This document shows positions 7,446-13,977 of a stretch of DNA of 14,052 nucleotides, one piece after another. Position numbers and translations under genes: made by a program. The notes beneath the pieces are model-generated. The model did not search any database and was not told where the DNA came from. It saw only the letters and a list, made by a program, of their open reading frames with translations. Source of the DNA: Caldifarciminota bacterium (GTDB lineage Bacteria > Hydrothermota > E44-bin80); contig JAGMEZ010000523.1 of NCBI GenBank assembly GCA_023127905.1, forward strand, positions 1 to 14,052, in the 5' to 3' direction. How positions within the stretch are numbered: the stretch's first letter is position 1; each line of letters starts with the position of its first letter.

Positions 7446-8036
7446 ATGAGCGTAACAATTGAGAAACTTCTTAGGGACAATGGTGTGATTCTTGAGGGAC
7501 ACTTTTTACTGACCTCAGGACTTCACAGCGGATTATATTTTGAGAAGTTTAAAATTCTTGAAAACCCGAAAGTATCTGCACTTCTATGTTCAAAAATTGC
7601 AATACATTTTTCCACAAGCGGTATAGAAAAGGTTATTGGTCCAACGACTGGTGGAATTATACTTGCTTATGAGATAGCAAAACAATTAGGTGTTTTTGCA
7701 GGTATTGCAGAAGAGCCTGAGGTGGGAAAGAGAATTATAAAGAGAGGGTCAGGAATAAAAGAGGGTGAAAGGGTACTTGTAGTGGATGATGTATTAACAA
7801 CTGGTGGGTCAATCAGGGCTACTATAGATGCTGTCTTGGAAAGGGGAGGAAAGATATCTGGTGTTGCTGTACTTATTGACAGAAGTGAGAAATCTCTTAA
7901 TTTGGATTATCCTTTCTATGCAGTTTACAGTAAAGTTGTTGAAAACTACCCTCAAGAAGATTGTCCTCTTTGTAAAAAGAATATTCCATTGACCCGACCA
8001 GGAGGAAAAAAGGCAGTGCCAAGTGCCGAGTGTTAG
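7446..8036 (+). CDS. pyrE: Orotate phosphoribosyltransferase, Thermus-type
   Basis: 196 residues from the ATG at 7446. GTG at 7440 is in frame, but AAGGAAGG (7433-7440) would overlap it, whereas it is well placed for 7446. The enzyme joins orotate to PRPP, giving OMP for PyrF. The PRPP loop is VLVVDDVLTTGGS (110-122), and LTSGLHSGLYFEKF (22-35) is the orotate-side motif. Cys173 and Cys176 form a CPLC pair near the C-terminus, as in the Thermus family of PyrE, rather than the classical enterobacterial form. The last seven or so residues (AVPSAEC) are encoded by a 7-nt-period DNA repeat and are probably an appended tail, not part of the fold. Confidence 0.94.
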   Translation: MSVTIEKLLRDNGVILEGHFLLTSGLHSGLYFEKFKILENPKVSALLCSKIAIHFSTSGIEKVIGPTTGGIILAYEIAKQLGVFAGIAEEPEVGKRIIKRGSGIKEGERVLVVDDVLTTGGSIRATIDAVLERGGKISGVAVLIDRSEKSLNLDYPFYAVYSKVVENYPQEDCPLCKKNIPLTRPGGKKAVPSAEC

Positions 8037-8042
8037 GTGAAA
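8015..8042 (+). repeat. Heptad-phased repeat overlapping the pyrE 3' end
   Basis: AGTG recurs at exact 7-nt intervals at 8015, 8022 and 8029, with GGTG in the next phase at 8036. The first two units are AGTGCCA and AGTGCCG. Its complement is a CACT-core heptad, so it is the inverted form of the YACTNNN repeats at 8097 and 10763. It encodes the last residues and stop of pyrE. Confidence 0.65.
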
Positions 8043-8096
8043 AGAAGAGTAGTTAATGCTCCAAAGGGGGATATCTAACTTTGAGATAAAATTAGG

Positions 8097-8117
8097 TACT
8101 GGGCACTAACCACTGTC
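8097..8117 (+). repeat. YACTNNN heptad repeat before yebC
   Basis: TACTGGG, CACTAAC and CACTGTC follow without gaps at 8097, 8104 and 8111. Together with the inverted heptads at 8015-8042 it can form two helices: CAGTG (8014-8018) with CACTG (8111-8115), and AGTGCCGAGT (8022-8031) with ACTGGGCACT (8098-8107), nine of ten paired. The enclosed 66 nt contain no gene. Confidence 0.6.
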
Positions 8118-8121
8118 TTAT

Positions 8122-8129
8122 AAGGAGGT
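8122..8129 (+). promoter_or_regulatory. Strong ribosome binding site of yebC
   Basis: AAGGAGGT is an almost full anti-Shine-Dalgarno match 3 nt before the ATG at 8133. It is the strongest such site among the plus-strand genes here. Confidence 0.8.
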
Positions 8130-8132
8130 AAT

Positions 8133-8882
8133 ATGAGTGGGCATTCAAAGTGGAGTACAATAAGAAGAAAGAAGGAAAAAGTAGATGCGAAGAGAGGTCG
8201 GATTTTTACCAGACTCATTAAGGAAATAACGGTTGCTGCAAGGGAAGGGGGAGGTGATCCGGAATCAAATCCACGTTTGAGGACTGCGATTGCAAATGCA
8301 AAGACAGATAATATGCCTCAGGATAATATTGAAAGAGCAATCAAGAAAGGAACAGGAGAATTACCAGGCACTAGATATGAAGAAGCACACTTTGAGGCAT
8401 ATGGTCCAGGAGGTGTTGCTGTTTTAATAGAGGTATTGACCGATAATAAAAATAGAACAACAGCTGAACTACGGCATATTCTTACAAAGTACGATGGAAG
8501 TATGGGAGAAACTGGTTCGGTTACCTGGATTTTTCATCAGAAAGGTCTCATCCATGTTGAGAAGGATGATATTGATGAAGATAGGTTACTTGAGATTTCA
8601 CTTGATGGCGGCGCTGAAGATGTGTCACTTCAGGGTGACATTTATGAAATTATAATTGATCCTTCGAGTTTTGAATCTGTAAAAGATTTGCTTAAAAAGG
8701 AAGAATTTCGGATTATGAAAGCAGAGGTGACAAAAGCCCCTCAATCTACAGTTAAAATTAATGAAAGAAAAAAGGCTGAAAAGATACTTGATTTAATGGA
8801 AGCACTTGAAGAACAGGAAGACGTTCAGAATATATATTCAAATTTTGATATACCGGATGAAATTCTCGAAGGAATTACATGA
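8133..8882 (+). CDS. yebC: YebC/PmpR family protein (TACO1 homologue)
   Basis: 249 residues, full length for the family. The signature N-terminus SGHSKWSTIRRKK is followed by domain I helices, then MPQDNIERAIKKGTGE (60-75), YEEAHFEAYGPGGVAVLIEVLTDNKNRTTAELRHI (81-115) and DGSMGETGSVTWIF (119-132), all hallmark stretches. Earlier work called the family transcription regulators; more recent work on YebC/TACO1 supports a ribosome-associated role in translating proline-rich sequences. It has its own strong ribosome site after a repeat-filled 96-bp gap. Its stop overlaps the next start by four bases (ATGA). In many bacteria yebC sits beside ruvC; here it does not. Confidence 0.95.
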   Translation: MSGHSKWSTIRRKKEKVDAKRGRIFTRLIKEITVAAREGGGDPESNPRLRTAIANAKTDNMPQDNIERAIKKGTGELPGTRYEEAHFEAYGPGGVAVLIEVLTDNKNRTTAELRHILTKYDGSMGETGSVTWIFHQKGLIHVEKDDIDEDRLLEISLDGGAEDVSLQGDIYEIIIDPSSFESVKDLLKKEEFRIMKAEVTKAPQSTVKINERKKAEKILDLMEALEEQEDVQNIYSNFDIPDEILEGIT

Positions 8883-9460
8883 GAAATGAATTAAATCGGT
8901 CAAGAATGTTAAAAGGAATAATATTTGATCTTGATGGTACCCTTATTGACTCTCATTATGATTGGAAATTAATAAGAAAAAAAATAGGTGTTAATGATCT
9001 TCCGATTCTTACATATATAGATGGTTTAAAAGGTTCACAAAAGAAAGATGCATTAAAAATACTAGAGGTTTTTGAGAGTACTGCAACTCGAAAAGCACGG
9101 TTGCAAAAGGGAATCAAGGAACTCCTTGCATTTATTACAAAAAGAGGAATAAAAAAGGCAATTGTGACAAACAATTCAAGAAAAAATGTAGAGTATTTGA
9201 TAAAAAAATGGCAGCTATTTTTTGATGAAATTGTAACACGGAATGATGGGATTTGGAAACCATCAGGCAAACCTTTAGAACTTGCAGTAGAGAAATTTAA
9301 CCTCAGGAAAGAGGAGATTATTTTTGTTGGAAACAGTAATCCAGACAGAATAGCTGCTCAGAGGGCAGGTATAAAATTCATCTGTGTGGATGAGAATAAA
9401 GGAATGGATGAGATATATACTTTATTAAAAAATAACAGTGAAAAAGTACAATCTTATTAA
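8879..9460 (+). CDS. HAD-superfamily hydrolase, phosphoglycolate-phosphatase-like
   Basis: 193 residues. Motif I is FDLDGTLIDS with nucleophile Asp17 and acid/base Asp19; motif II is IVTNNS with Thr97; motif III is Lys127 in GIWKPSGKP; motif IV is VGNSNPDRIAAQRAG. In motif IV the first acidic residue of the usual GDxxxD is Asn152, while Asp156 is kept, so metal binding may be altered. A helical cap of about 60 residues lies between motifs I and II, as in the Gph/PGMB-like subfamily. Substrate is unknown. The start at 8879 overlaps the yebC stop as ATGA, with AAGGA (8869-8873) 5 nt upstream. An internal ATG at 8906 (residue 10) is closer to the core fold but has a poorer upstream site. Confidence 0.87.
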   Translation: MRNELNRSRMLKGIIFDLDGTLIDSHYDWKLIRKKIGVNDLPILTYIDGLKGSQKKDALKILEVFESTATRKARLQKGIKELLAFITKRGIKKAIVTNNSRKNVEYLIKKWQLFFDEIVTRNDGIWKPSGKPLELAVEKFNLRKEEIIFVGNSNPDRIAAQRAGIKFICVDENKGMDEIYTLLKNNSEKVQSY

Positions 9461-9465
9461 ATATA

Positions 9466-10677
9466 ATGCTCCCTGTATTATATCTTTTTATTGTTGTAAT
9501 TGTAATAGTTATCCTCATTAAATTCCGTGTAGATATCGGTGCAGTCCTTTTTATCGGTGCTGTCCTTTCTGGTATTCTTTTTAAAATAGGATTTAAGGGC
9601 TTTTTTCTGACTCTTTTTAATACTGTTACCGGTAAAGATACACTAACGCTTGTTGGAACTGTTATTCTTATAATGTATTTTGGTGCGCTTCTTGAAAAAA
9701 GGGGTGATCTATCGAGGATGGTAGAGTCCCTTCGCTCTTTAATTCAGGACAACCGTCTTACGATGGTAATTCCTTCAACTATAATGGGGTTGCTACCGAT
9801 GCCTGGTGGTGCACTTATATCAGCACCTATGCTGAAAGAGGGTGCAAAAGAATTTAATTTGAATTCTGCTCAAAAAACATACCTAAATTACTGGTTCAGA
9901 CATATCTGGGAATATTTTTGGCCACTCTACCCAGGTTTGATTGTAGCTTCTACAATAACAGCGGTTCCTATTTTTGTACTTGCACGGTTCATGTTTCCTT
10001 TAACTATGGTTGCAATTCTTGCCGGTCTTGTCTTTGGATTAAGAAGAATTCCTTTTATTCCTCCATCTTTTCCATCCAAGAAGGCAACTGCAATGAAAAA
10101 CCTTTTCTTGTCCGTATGGCATATTCTTATAATTATTATTCTTGTGCTTGCATTTAAGATTAACGTTCTATTTGTTATGGCAAGTATTTCACTTCTTGTT
10201 ACAATTTTAACAAGGATTAAGAAAACTAATTGGAAATGGGCTATTAAGCAAGCGTTAACATATAAAACAATAATCCTTCTTTTTTCGGTTATGTTTTTTA
10301 AGGCTATTCTCATTAATACCCAGGCGGTAAACTCACTCAGGGAGGTTCTCAGTCCTGAGGGTGCATCTCTGTGGTTTCTGTTGTTTATTGCTCCGTTTTT
10401 GGTCGGTTTTCTTACGGGAGTAAACCACGCTTATGTTGGTGTTTCTTTTCCTATTCTTCTTCCATTTTTTCTTCAAAGTGGTGTAAACCTTGCTTATATA
10501 ATGTTCGCTTATGCAAGTGGTTTTGCCGGAATACTGCTTTCACCTGTTCATCTTTGCCTTGTCCTAACAAAAGAGTATTTCAAGGCGGAATTTAATCAGA
10601 TTTATAAAATTCTTATTCCACCGGTTATTTTTGTGTGGTTGTTCGCACTCCTTATGTTTTTTCTATATAAACAGTAA
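9466..10677 (+). CDS. DUF401-family integral membrane protein, putative permease
   Basis: 403 residues with about ten to eleven hydrophobic segments spread over the length (for example 2-20, 24-40, 60-76, 100-121, 155-192, 215-250, 268-285, 302-335, 343-366, 381-401). Signature stretches are LLPMPGGALISAPML (109-123), GFLTGVNHAYVGVSFPILLP (314-333) and SGFAGILLSPVHLCLVLTKEYF (351-372), which identify the DUF401 family. The two proline/glycine-rich re-entrant-looking motifs, one in each half, recall the inverted-repeat layout of ion-transporter-type carriers, but no substrate is known. It starts 5 bp after the HAD stop with no visible Shine-Dalgarno sequence, so it probably depends on translation of the preceding gene. 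Confidence 0.85.
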   Translation: MLPVLYLFIVVIVIVILIKFRVDIGAVLFIGAVLSGILFKIGFKGFFLTLFNTVTGKDTLTLVGTVILIMYFGALLEKRGDLSRMVESLRSLIQDNRLTMVIPSTIMGLLPMPGGALISAPMLKEGAKEFNLNSAQKTYLNYWFRHIWEYFWPLYPGLIVASTITAVPIFVLARFMFPLTMVAILAGLVFGLRRIPFIPPSFPSKKATAMKNLFLSVWHILIIIILVLAFKINVLFVMASISLLVTILTRIKKTNWKWAIKQALTYKTIILLFSVMFFKAILINTQAVNSLREVLSPEGASLWFLLFIAPFLVGFLTGVNHAYVGVSFPILLPFFLQSGVNLAYIMFAYASGFAGILLSPVHLCLVLTKEYFKAEFNQIYKILIPPVIFVWLFALLMFFLYKQ

Positions 10678-10755
10678 ATTAAGTGCTATTGGTGAATTTT
10701 AGGTCAGATTTATCTTAAAAAAAGTGATTAGGAGATATGTAATTGTTTAGTAATT

Positions 10756-10797
10756 TGCTCCTTACTCCCTACTGCATACTGCTTACTACTTACTGGG
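10756..10797 (+). repeat. YACTNNN heptad tandem repeat, six phases
   Basis: TACT recurs at exactly 7-nt steps at 10763, 10770, 10777, 10784 and 10791, with a TGCT in phase at 10756. The three spacer bases vary (CCC, GCA, GCT, ACT, GGG). It lies in the 159-bp gap between DUF401 and the asparaginase gene. The last unit, TACTGGG, is identical to the first unit of the yebC-upstream array at 8097. Confidence 0.75.
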
Positions 10798-10819
10798 TGT
10801 CAGAAAAGGGGTGTTATTA

Positions 10820-10840
10820 ATGATGGAGATTTTCATATGA
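10820..10840 (+). other. Possible six-codon leader ORF overlapping the asparaginase start
   Basis: ATG at 10820 begins MMEIFI followed by TGA at 10838-10840, which overlaps the asparaginase ATG (10837) as ATGA. AAGGGG (10806-10811) lies 8 nt before it. This could be a translational-coupling leader or chance; the asparaginase also has its own GGAG. Confidence 0.3.
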
Positions 10841-11733
10841 ATGTAATTATAGTTCATGGAGGTGCTGGAACAAAGAGGGATTTACCTGAGAGGAAAAAAG
10901 TGGTTATTAAGGCAGTTGAGTCCGGGTATAAAATTCTAAAGGAGGGTGGTTCAGCAATCGATGCTGCTATAAGGGCAACAGTGATACTCGAGGATAGCCA
11001 GTACTTTAACGCAGGAACAGGGTCTGGTCTTAATATTGAAGGAGAGGTAGAGATGGATGCATCTATTATGACCAATAGCCTTGAGTGCGGTGCAGTTGCA
11101 TGCATTAAGAATGTAAAAAACCCAATCCTTATTGCAAAGCTTGTTATGGAGAATACTGACCATATCATTCTCTCGGGGAAAGGGGCACAAAGGTTTGCAA
11201 AGATAATGGGAATTAGAAAATATGATCCAAAAACTAAGAAGAGTAAGGCTTTATATAATAAACTTATGAGGAGAATAAAAGGAGGTAAGGGTACAAGATA
11301 TTTCCCACGGCTTCCGGATTTTATAAAATATTATAATACAGATACCGTTGGTACAGTTGCTGTCGATCGTGAGGGAAAATTTGCGGTTACAAATTCAACA
11401 GCAGGTGTTATTCTTAAACTTCCCGGTCGCTTAGGTGATACACCTATTTTTGGAGCAGGTCTCTATGCAAACGAGATAGGAGCAGTTAGTGCAACAGGAC
11501 ATGGTGAAGGAATTATACAACTTTGCCTTTCAAAAGTTGCTGTGGATCTTATGAAAGAAAATAATGCTCAAAAGAGTGTATCTATTGCTTTGAAAAAAGC
11601 AAAAAAGTACAATGTAAGATGTGGGCTCATTGCGATTGATAGAAAAGGAAAAGTTGGGTGGGGTCATACGGCAGATGCAATGCCCAGTGCATACATAAAA
11701 AATGGGAAACTAACATACAAAGATTGGGTTTAG
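10837..11733 (+). CDS. Isoaspartyl peptidase / type-2 L-asparaginase
   Basis: 298 residues, the normal length for the plant-type (Ntn-hydrolase) family. It hydrolyses asparagine and beta-aspartyl dipeptides after self-cleavage. The N-terminus is IIVHGGAG (4-11), with FNAGTGSGLN (57-66) and MDASIM (73-78) next. The nucleophile is Thr170 in NTDTVGTVAV (167-176), and cleavage is expected between Asp169 and Thr170. Bacterial enzymes often have Gly before Thr; Asp here occurs in some relatives. GAGLYANE and SATGHGE follow (about 208-228) and complete the substrate site. There is no signal peptide, so it is cytoplasmic. GGAG (10825-10828) is 8 nt upstream. It ends 3 bp from the convergent glycosylase gene. 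Confidence 0.93.
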   Translation: MNVIIVHGGAGTKRDLPERKKVVIKAVESGYKILKEGGSAIDAAIRATVILEDSQYFNAGTGSGLNIEGEVEMDASIMTNSLECGAVACIKNVKNPILIAKLVMENTDHIILSGKGAQRFAKIMGIRKYDPKTKKSKALYNKLMRRIKGGKGTRYFPRLPDFIKYYNTDTVGTVAVDREGKFAVTNSTAGVILKLPGRLGDTPIFGAGLYANEIGAVSATGHGEGIIQLCLSKVAVDLMKENNAQKSVSIALKKAKKYNVRCGLIAIDRKGKVGWGHTADAMPSAYIKNGKLTYKDWV

Positions 11734-11736
11734 GGA

Positions 11737-12396
11737 CTATTTAAATATTTCTCCTGTCTCTTTATACCATAACACAAAATCAAGATGACTGATGGGTATA
11801 TTGATTTTGTTTGCAAATTCTTTCATTCTTTCCTCAATTTTGATATATATTTTTCTTGATAAGGAACCTGGAATTTTTTCTATTAGACCGACCAGGTTTA
11901 AGTTTTTCAGTATATGTCTATCAAGAATTGCTAAATTCTCACCAAATCCGATATTTCTCAAGAAATGACTTGCTTCCTTATAACCAATGCCTTTTACATT
12001 TTGTACTAACCATTCTCTTTTTTCCTTATTATTAAATTGTTTTATCTTAGGTCTAACAGATATCCTTCCATTGATAATAAACAGTTTCCTTGCTTCAATT
12101 ACATATTCTGCTTTTTTGTATTTAAATCTTACCCCACTTAAACTTCTGGTAATTTTGTTTGTGTTTCCTTTTAATAACAGATTTTTATCCAAAAGATTCT
12201 GTATACTATTCCAGCAAGATTTCGCCCTGGACTGTGGTGTTAATATGCAAAAAACCAATTCAGCAAAAACATCCTCTTCATTGCCGTTATTCCAGATTCT
12301 CTTAAACTCATGTAATCTTTCTTTGATTTCAGATTTCTTTGCAAGATATATATTGGTTAATTCTTCAATGGTATTTACTTCCTCTTTTTTGATCAT
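11737..12396 (-). CDS. 8-oxoguanine DNA glycosylase/AP lyase, Ogg2 type
   Basis: 219 residues. It excises 8-oxoguanine from DNA and nicks the abasic site. The helix-hairpin-helix-GPD core is VKGIGYKEASHFLRNIG (134-150), with catalytic Lys140, followed by LDRHIL with Asp159. FCILTPQSRAKSCW (49-62) is the helix pattern typical of the archaeal/Thermotoga-type Ogg2, as is the ending WYKETGEIFK, whose terminal Lys helps recognise the base in that family. The start at 12396 has no clear Shine-Dalgarno sequence and no recognisable promoter in the 100 bp upstream. The gene is among the most AT-rich in the window, unlike the permease next to it. The gene symbol ogg2 would fit, but naming varies. Confidence 0.9.
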   Translation of the reverse strand: MIKKEEVNTIEELTNIYLAKKSEIKERLHEFKRIWNNGNEEDVFAELVFCILTPQSRAKSCWNSIQNLLDKNLLLKGNTNKITRSLSGVRFKYKKAEYVIEARKLFIINGRISVRPKIKQFNNKEKREWLVQNVKGIGYKEASHFLRNIGFGENLAILDRHILKNLNLVGLIEKIPGSLSRKIYIKIEERMKEFANKINIPISHLDFVLWYKETGEIFK

Positions 12397-12499
12397 TATT
12401 TTACTGTACAGAGAGGGATTTAAGCGGGAGACTGAGTTTTACTTAACATAAATTTTCCGCTGGGATGATGCTAAGTCCGTCGGATTAGAATCCATGGTT

Positions 12500-13393
12500 T
12501 TAAGAAATGAGATAAAAGAGATATCCGAAAATCAACGAGAGAATGCTCAAAAACGCTAGATAGAACAGCAGAATCCTCCACCCAAATTCCTTTCTCATAA
12601 CAAGTATAGTACCATAGCTTGTAACGGGACCCACAAGAAGAAGAACCATTCCAGCTCCTACATTCATTCCCTGAGATATAAATGCATCAACAAGAGGAAC
12701 ACTGGCGGTTGAACAGATGTACATAACCAAACCAAACACAAGGCTGAATGAGTATCCAAAACCACCTCCAAGATACAACTTGATGAGATTTCCAACTGGT
12801 ACTATAGCAGCCACAAAGGCAGCGAGCACGATACCCAGAAGCAATTCAAGACCGATCTCCTTCGGCATATCAACGAAAGCAAACCTCAGGATGGAGAGTA
12901 TTCTTACACTTAGTTTCTTTCCACAAACACACTTCTCTTCCTCTTTTGCACAATGGGGACAGGATGTATCTTTTTGTATCCTTGGTCTATATGGTAGAGA
13001 GTTACCAATTATTCCAATAAGAATTCCTGTCAGTATAACTGCGAAGAATATAAAGATAGTGAACTTCAATCCCAGAAGCGTATAGCATACAAGAAGAGCG
13101 GTTATAGAGGTAGCAGGGGTTGCTACAAGGAAGGCTAAAACAGACCCCAGTTTAGCACCTTTTTTATAAAGACTTACTGCTACTGGAAGACACCCGAAAC
13201 AGCATATGGGTAAAAAGACACCTATGAGAGTTGATAAGAGAATGGGTTTCACACCTTTTTTGCCCAGGTGCTTTTCCACCCACTGCACTGGAACAAACTC
13301 ATGAACTATCCCGCTCAATAAGAAACCAACTCCCAGAGCAGGTAAGATCTTAATAAGATAGTCTATGAATACAGTCGCAAATTTGATTATCAT
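12500..13393 (-). CDS. ArsP/YraQ-type permease with cysteine-rich loop (SO_0444-like)
   Basis: 297 residues, about eight membrane segments. The PF03773-type motifs are VFLPICCFGCLPVAVSL (59-75) with Cys64, Cys65 and Cys68; FLVATPATSI (88-97) in the first half; and MYICSTASVPLVDAFI (224-239) with Cys227 and LLLVGPVTS in the second. The central loop carries CPHC (145-148) and CVC (155-157), a probable metal-binding site. The family includes efflux permeases for metals or arsenicals; SO_0444-type members are annotated as Cu/Zn exporters, but substrate here is inference. Its ATG overlaps the upstream ferritin-like gene by one base (TAATG), and GAAGG lies about 10 nt before it. No terminator with a U-tract is evident after it. 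Confidence 0.85.
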   Translation of the reverse strand: MIIKFATVFIDYLIKILPALGVGFLLSGIVHEFVPVQWVEKHLGKKGVKPILLSTLIGVFLPICCFGCLPVAVSLYKKGAKLGSVLAFLVATPATSITALLVCYTLLGLKFTIFIFFAVILTGILIGIIGNSLPYRPRIQKDTSCPHCAKEEEKCVCGKKLSVRILSILRFAFVDMPKEIGLELLLGIVLAAFVAAIVPVGNLIKLYLGGGFGYSFSLVFGLVMYICSTASVPLVDAFISQGMNVGAGMVLLLVGPVTSYGTILVMRKEFGWRILLFYLAFLSILSLIFGYLFYLIS

Positions 13394-13875
13394 TAGTGTA
13401 AAACCTTCTTGATACTTGTCAGTTCTTTTACATGAGATTTTTCCTGTTCGATAATATTCTTAACTATATCCCTTCCTTTCTCACTTATAAAATCAAGTAA
13501 TCCATAAAAGAAAAGCAGGGTCTCCTTTTCGAAACCAATTGCAAACTCAATAACTTCCCGAACATCTGTTGAATCCTTTATTTTATCTGATTCTGCAGTA
13601 AAGTTTGTTAGGAATTTAGAATCAGCAAAGGTTTCCATATATGCTTTGAATTCTTCATAATCTCCAAAGATTGTCTCACCTGTCTCTTTAATTATATCAT
13701 AAAGCCTACTGAAATCCTCAATATGTTTTGCTTCCTCATTTGCAAGATAGGTAAAAAGTGACTTTACACTTTCTACTTCTGCTTTTTCGGCATGAGAAGC
13801 ATAGAATTTTTCCCCATTTTCCTCTGTTCTGATTGCCATCTCAATTACCTCTGGACCTGAGAAGACTAAACTCAT
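13393..13875 (-). CDS. Ferritin-like di-iron protein, rubrerythrin-type domain
   Basis: 160 residues, all four-helix bundle with no rubredoxin domain. The likely di-iron ligands follow the rubrerythrin pattern: Glu18 in TEENGEKFY, Glu48 and His51 in NEEAKH, Glu116 in GFEKETLLFFY, and Glu145 and His148 in EQEKSH. Such proteins reduce peroxide, oxidise iron or have other di-iron chemistry; without rubredoxin it would need an outside electron donor. The start is fixed by AAAGGAGGAT (complement of 13879-13888), 3 nt before ATG. It is co-transcribed with the permease by a one-base overlap, which suggests metal or oxidant handling. A perfect inverted repeat lies 41 bp upstream. Confidence 0.87.
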   Translation of the reverse strand: MSLVFSGPEVIEMAIRTEENGEKFYASHAEKAEVESVKSLFTYLANEEAKHIEDFSRLYDIIKETGETIFGDYEEFKAYMETFADSKFLTNFTAESDKIKDSTDVREVIEFAIGFEKETLLFFYGLLDFISEKGRDIVKNIIEQEKSHVKELTSIKKVLH

Positions 13876-13916
13876 TTCATCCTCCTTTCTTTTTATTTTA
13901 ACAATTTAAGAGGGGT

Positions 13917-13945
13917 TTACATACAATATTATTATTTGTATGTAA
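13917..13945. promoter_or_regulatory. Perfect inverted repeat, candidate operator for the ferritin-like/permease unit
   Basis: Arms 13917-13926 (TTACATACAA) and 13936-13945 are perfect 10-bp complements around a 9-nt A/T spacer, beginning 41 bp upstream of the ferritin-like start. On the minus strand a TATAAT hexamer (complement of 13961-13966) precedes it by 15 nt, so it would sit just after a transcription start. No T-tract follows on the minus strand, so a terminator for the upstream gene is less likely than a repressor site. It matches no standard Fur, PerR or Rex box that I recognise. Confidence 0.55.
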
Positions 13946-13960
13946 TTTTCAGTTAGAGTG

Positions 13961-13966
13961 ATTATA
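13961..13966 (-). promoter_or_regulatory. Possible -10 hexamer for the ferritin-like/permease unit
   Basis: The minus strand reads a perfect TATAAT here, but the sequence 16-17 nt upstream matches TTGACA poorly. It could be activator-dependent or chance. Confidence 0.3.
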
Positions 13967-13977
13967 TACTTGTTTTT

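Noticed and set aside
7328..8117. CRISPR array from the short repeats near pyrF and pyrE
   Set aside because: Units are 7-12 bases and adjoin directly; there are no 20-40 base repeats, uniform spacers or cas genes.
11987..12451. 154-codon plus-strand frame across the Ogg2 gene
   Set aside because: The minus strand encodes a full Ogg2 with catalytic Lys and Asp; the plus frame has no ribosome site or recognisable features.
12460..12495. Inverted-repeat-like sequence (TCCGTCGGA, GGATT/AATCC) between the permease and Ogg2 genes as a terminator or attachment site
   Set aside because: Stems are only 4-5 bp with loops too small, and there is no T-tract on the minus strand or duplicated copy elsewhere in the window.
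12717..13085. 122-codon plus-strand frame antisense to the permease
   Set aside because: It is antisense to clear permease membrane segments and motifs, with no ribosome site.
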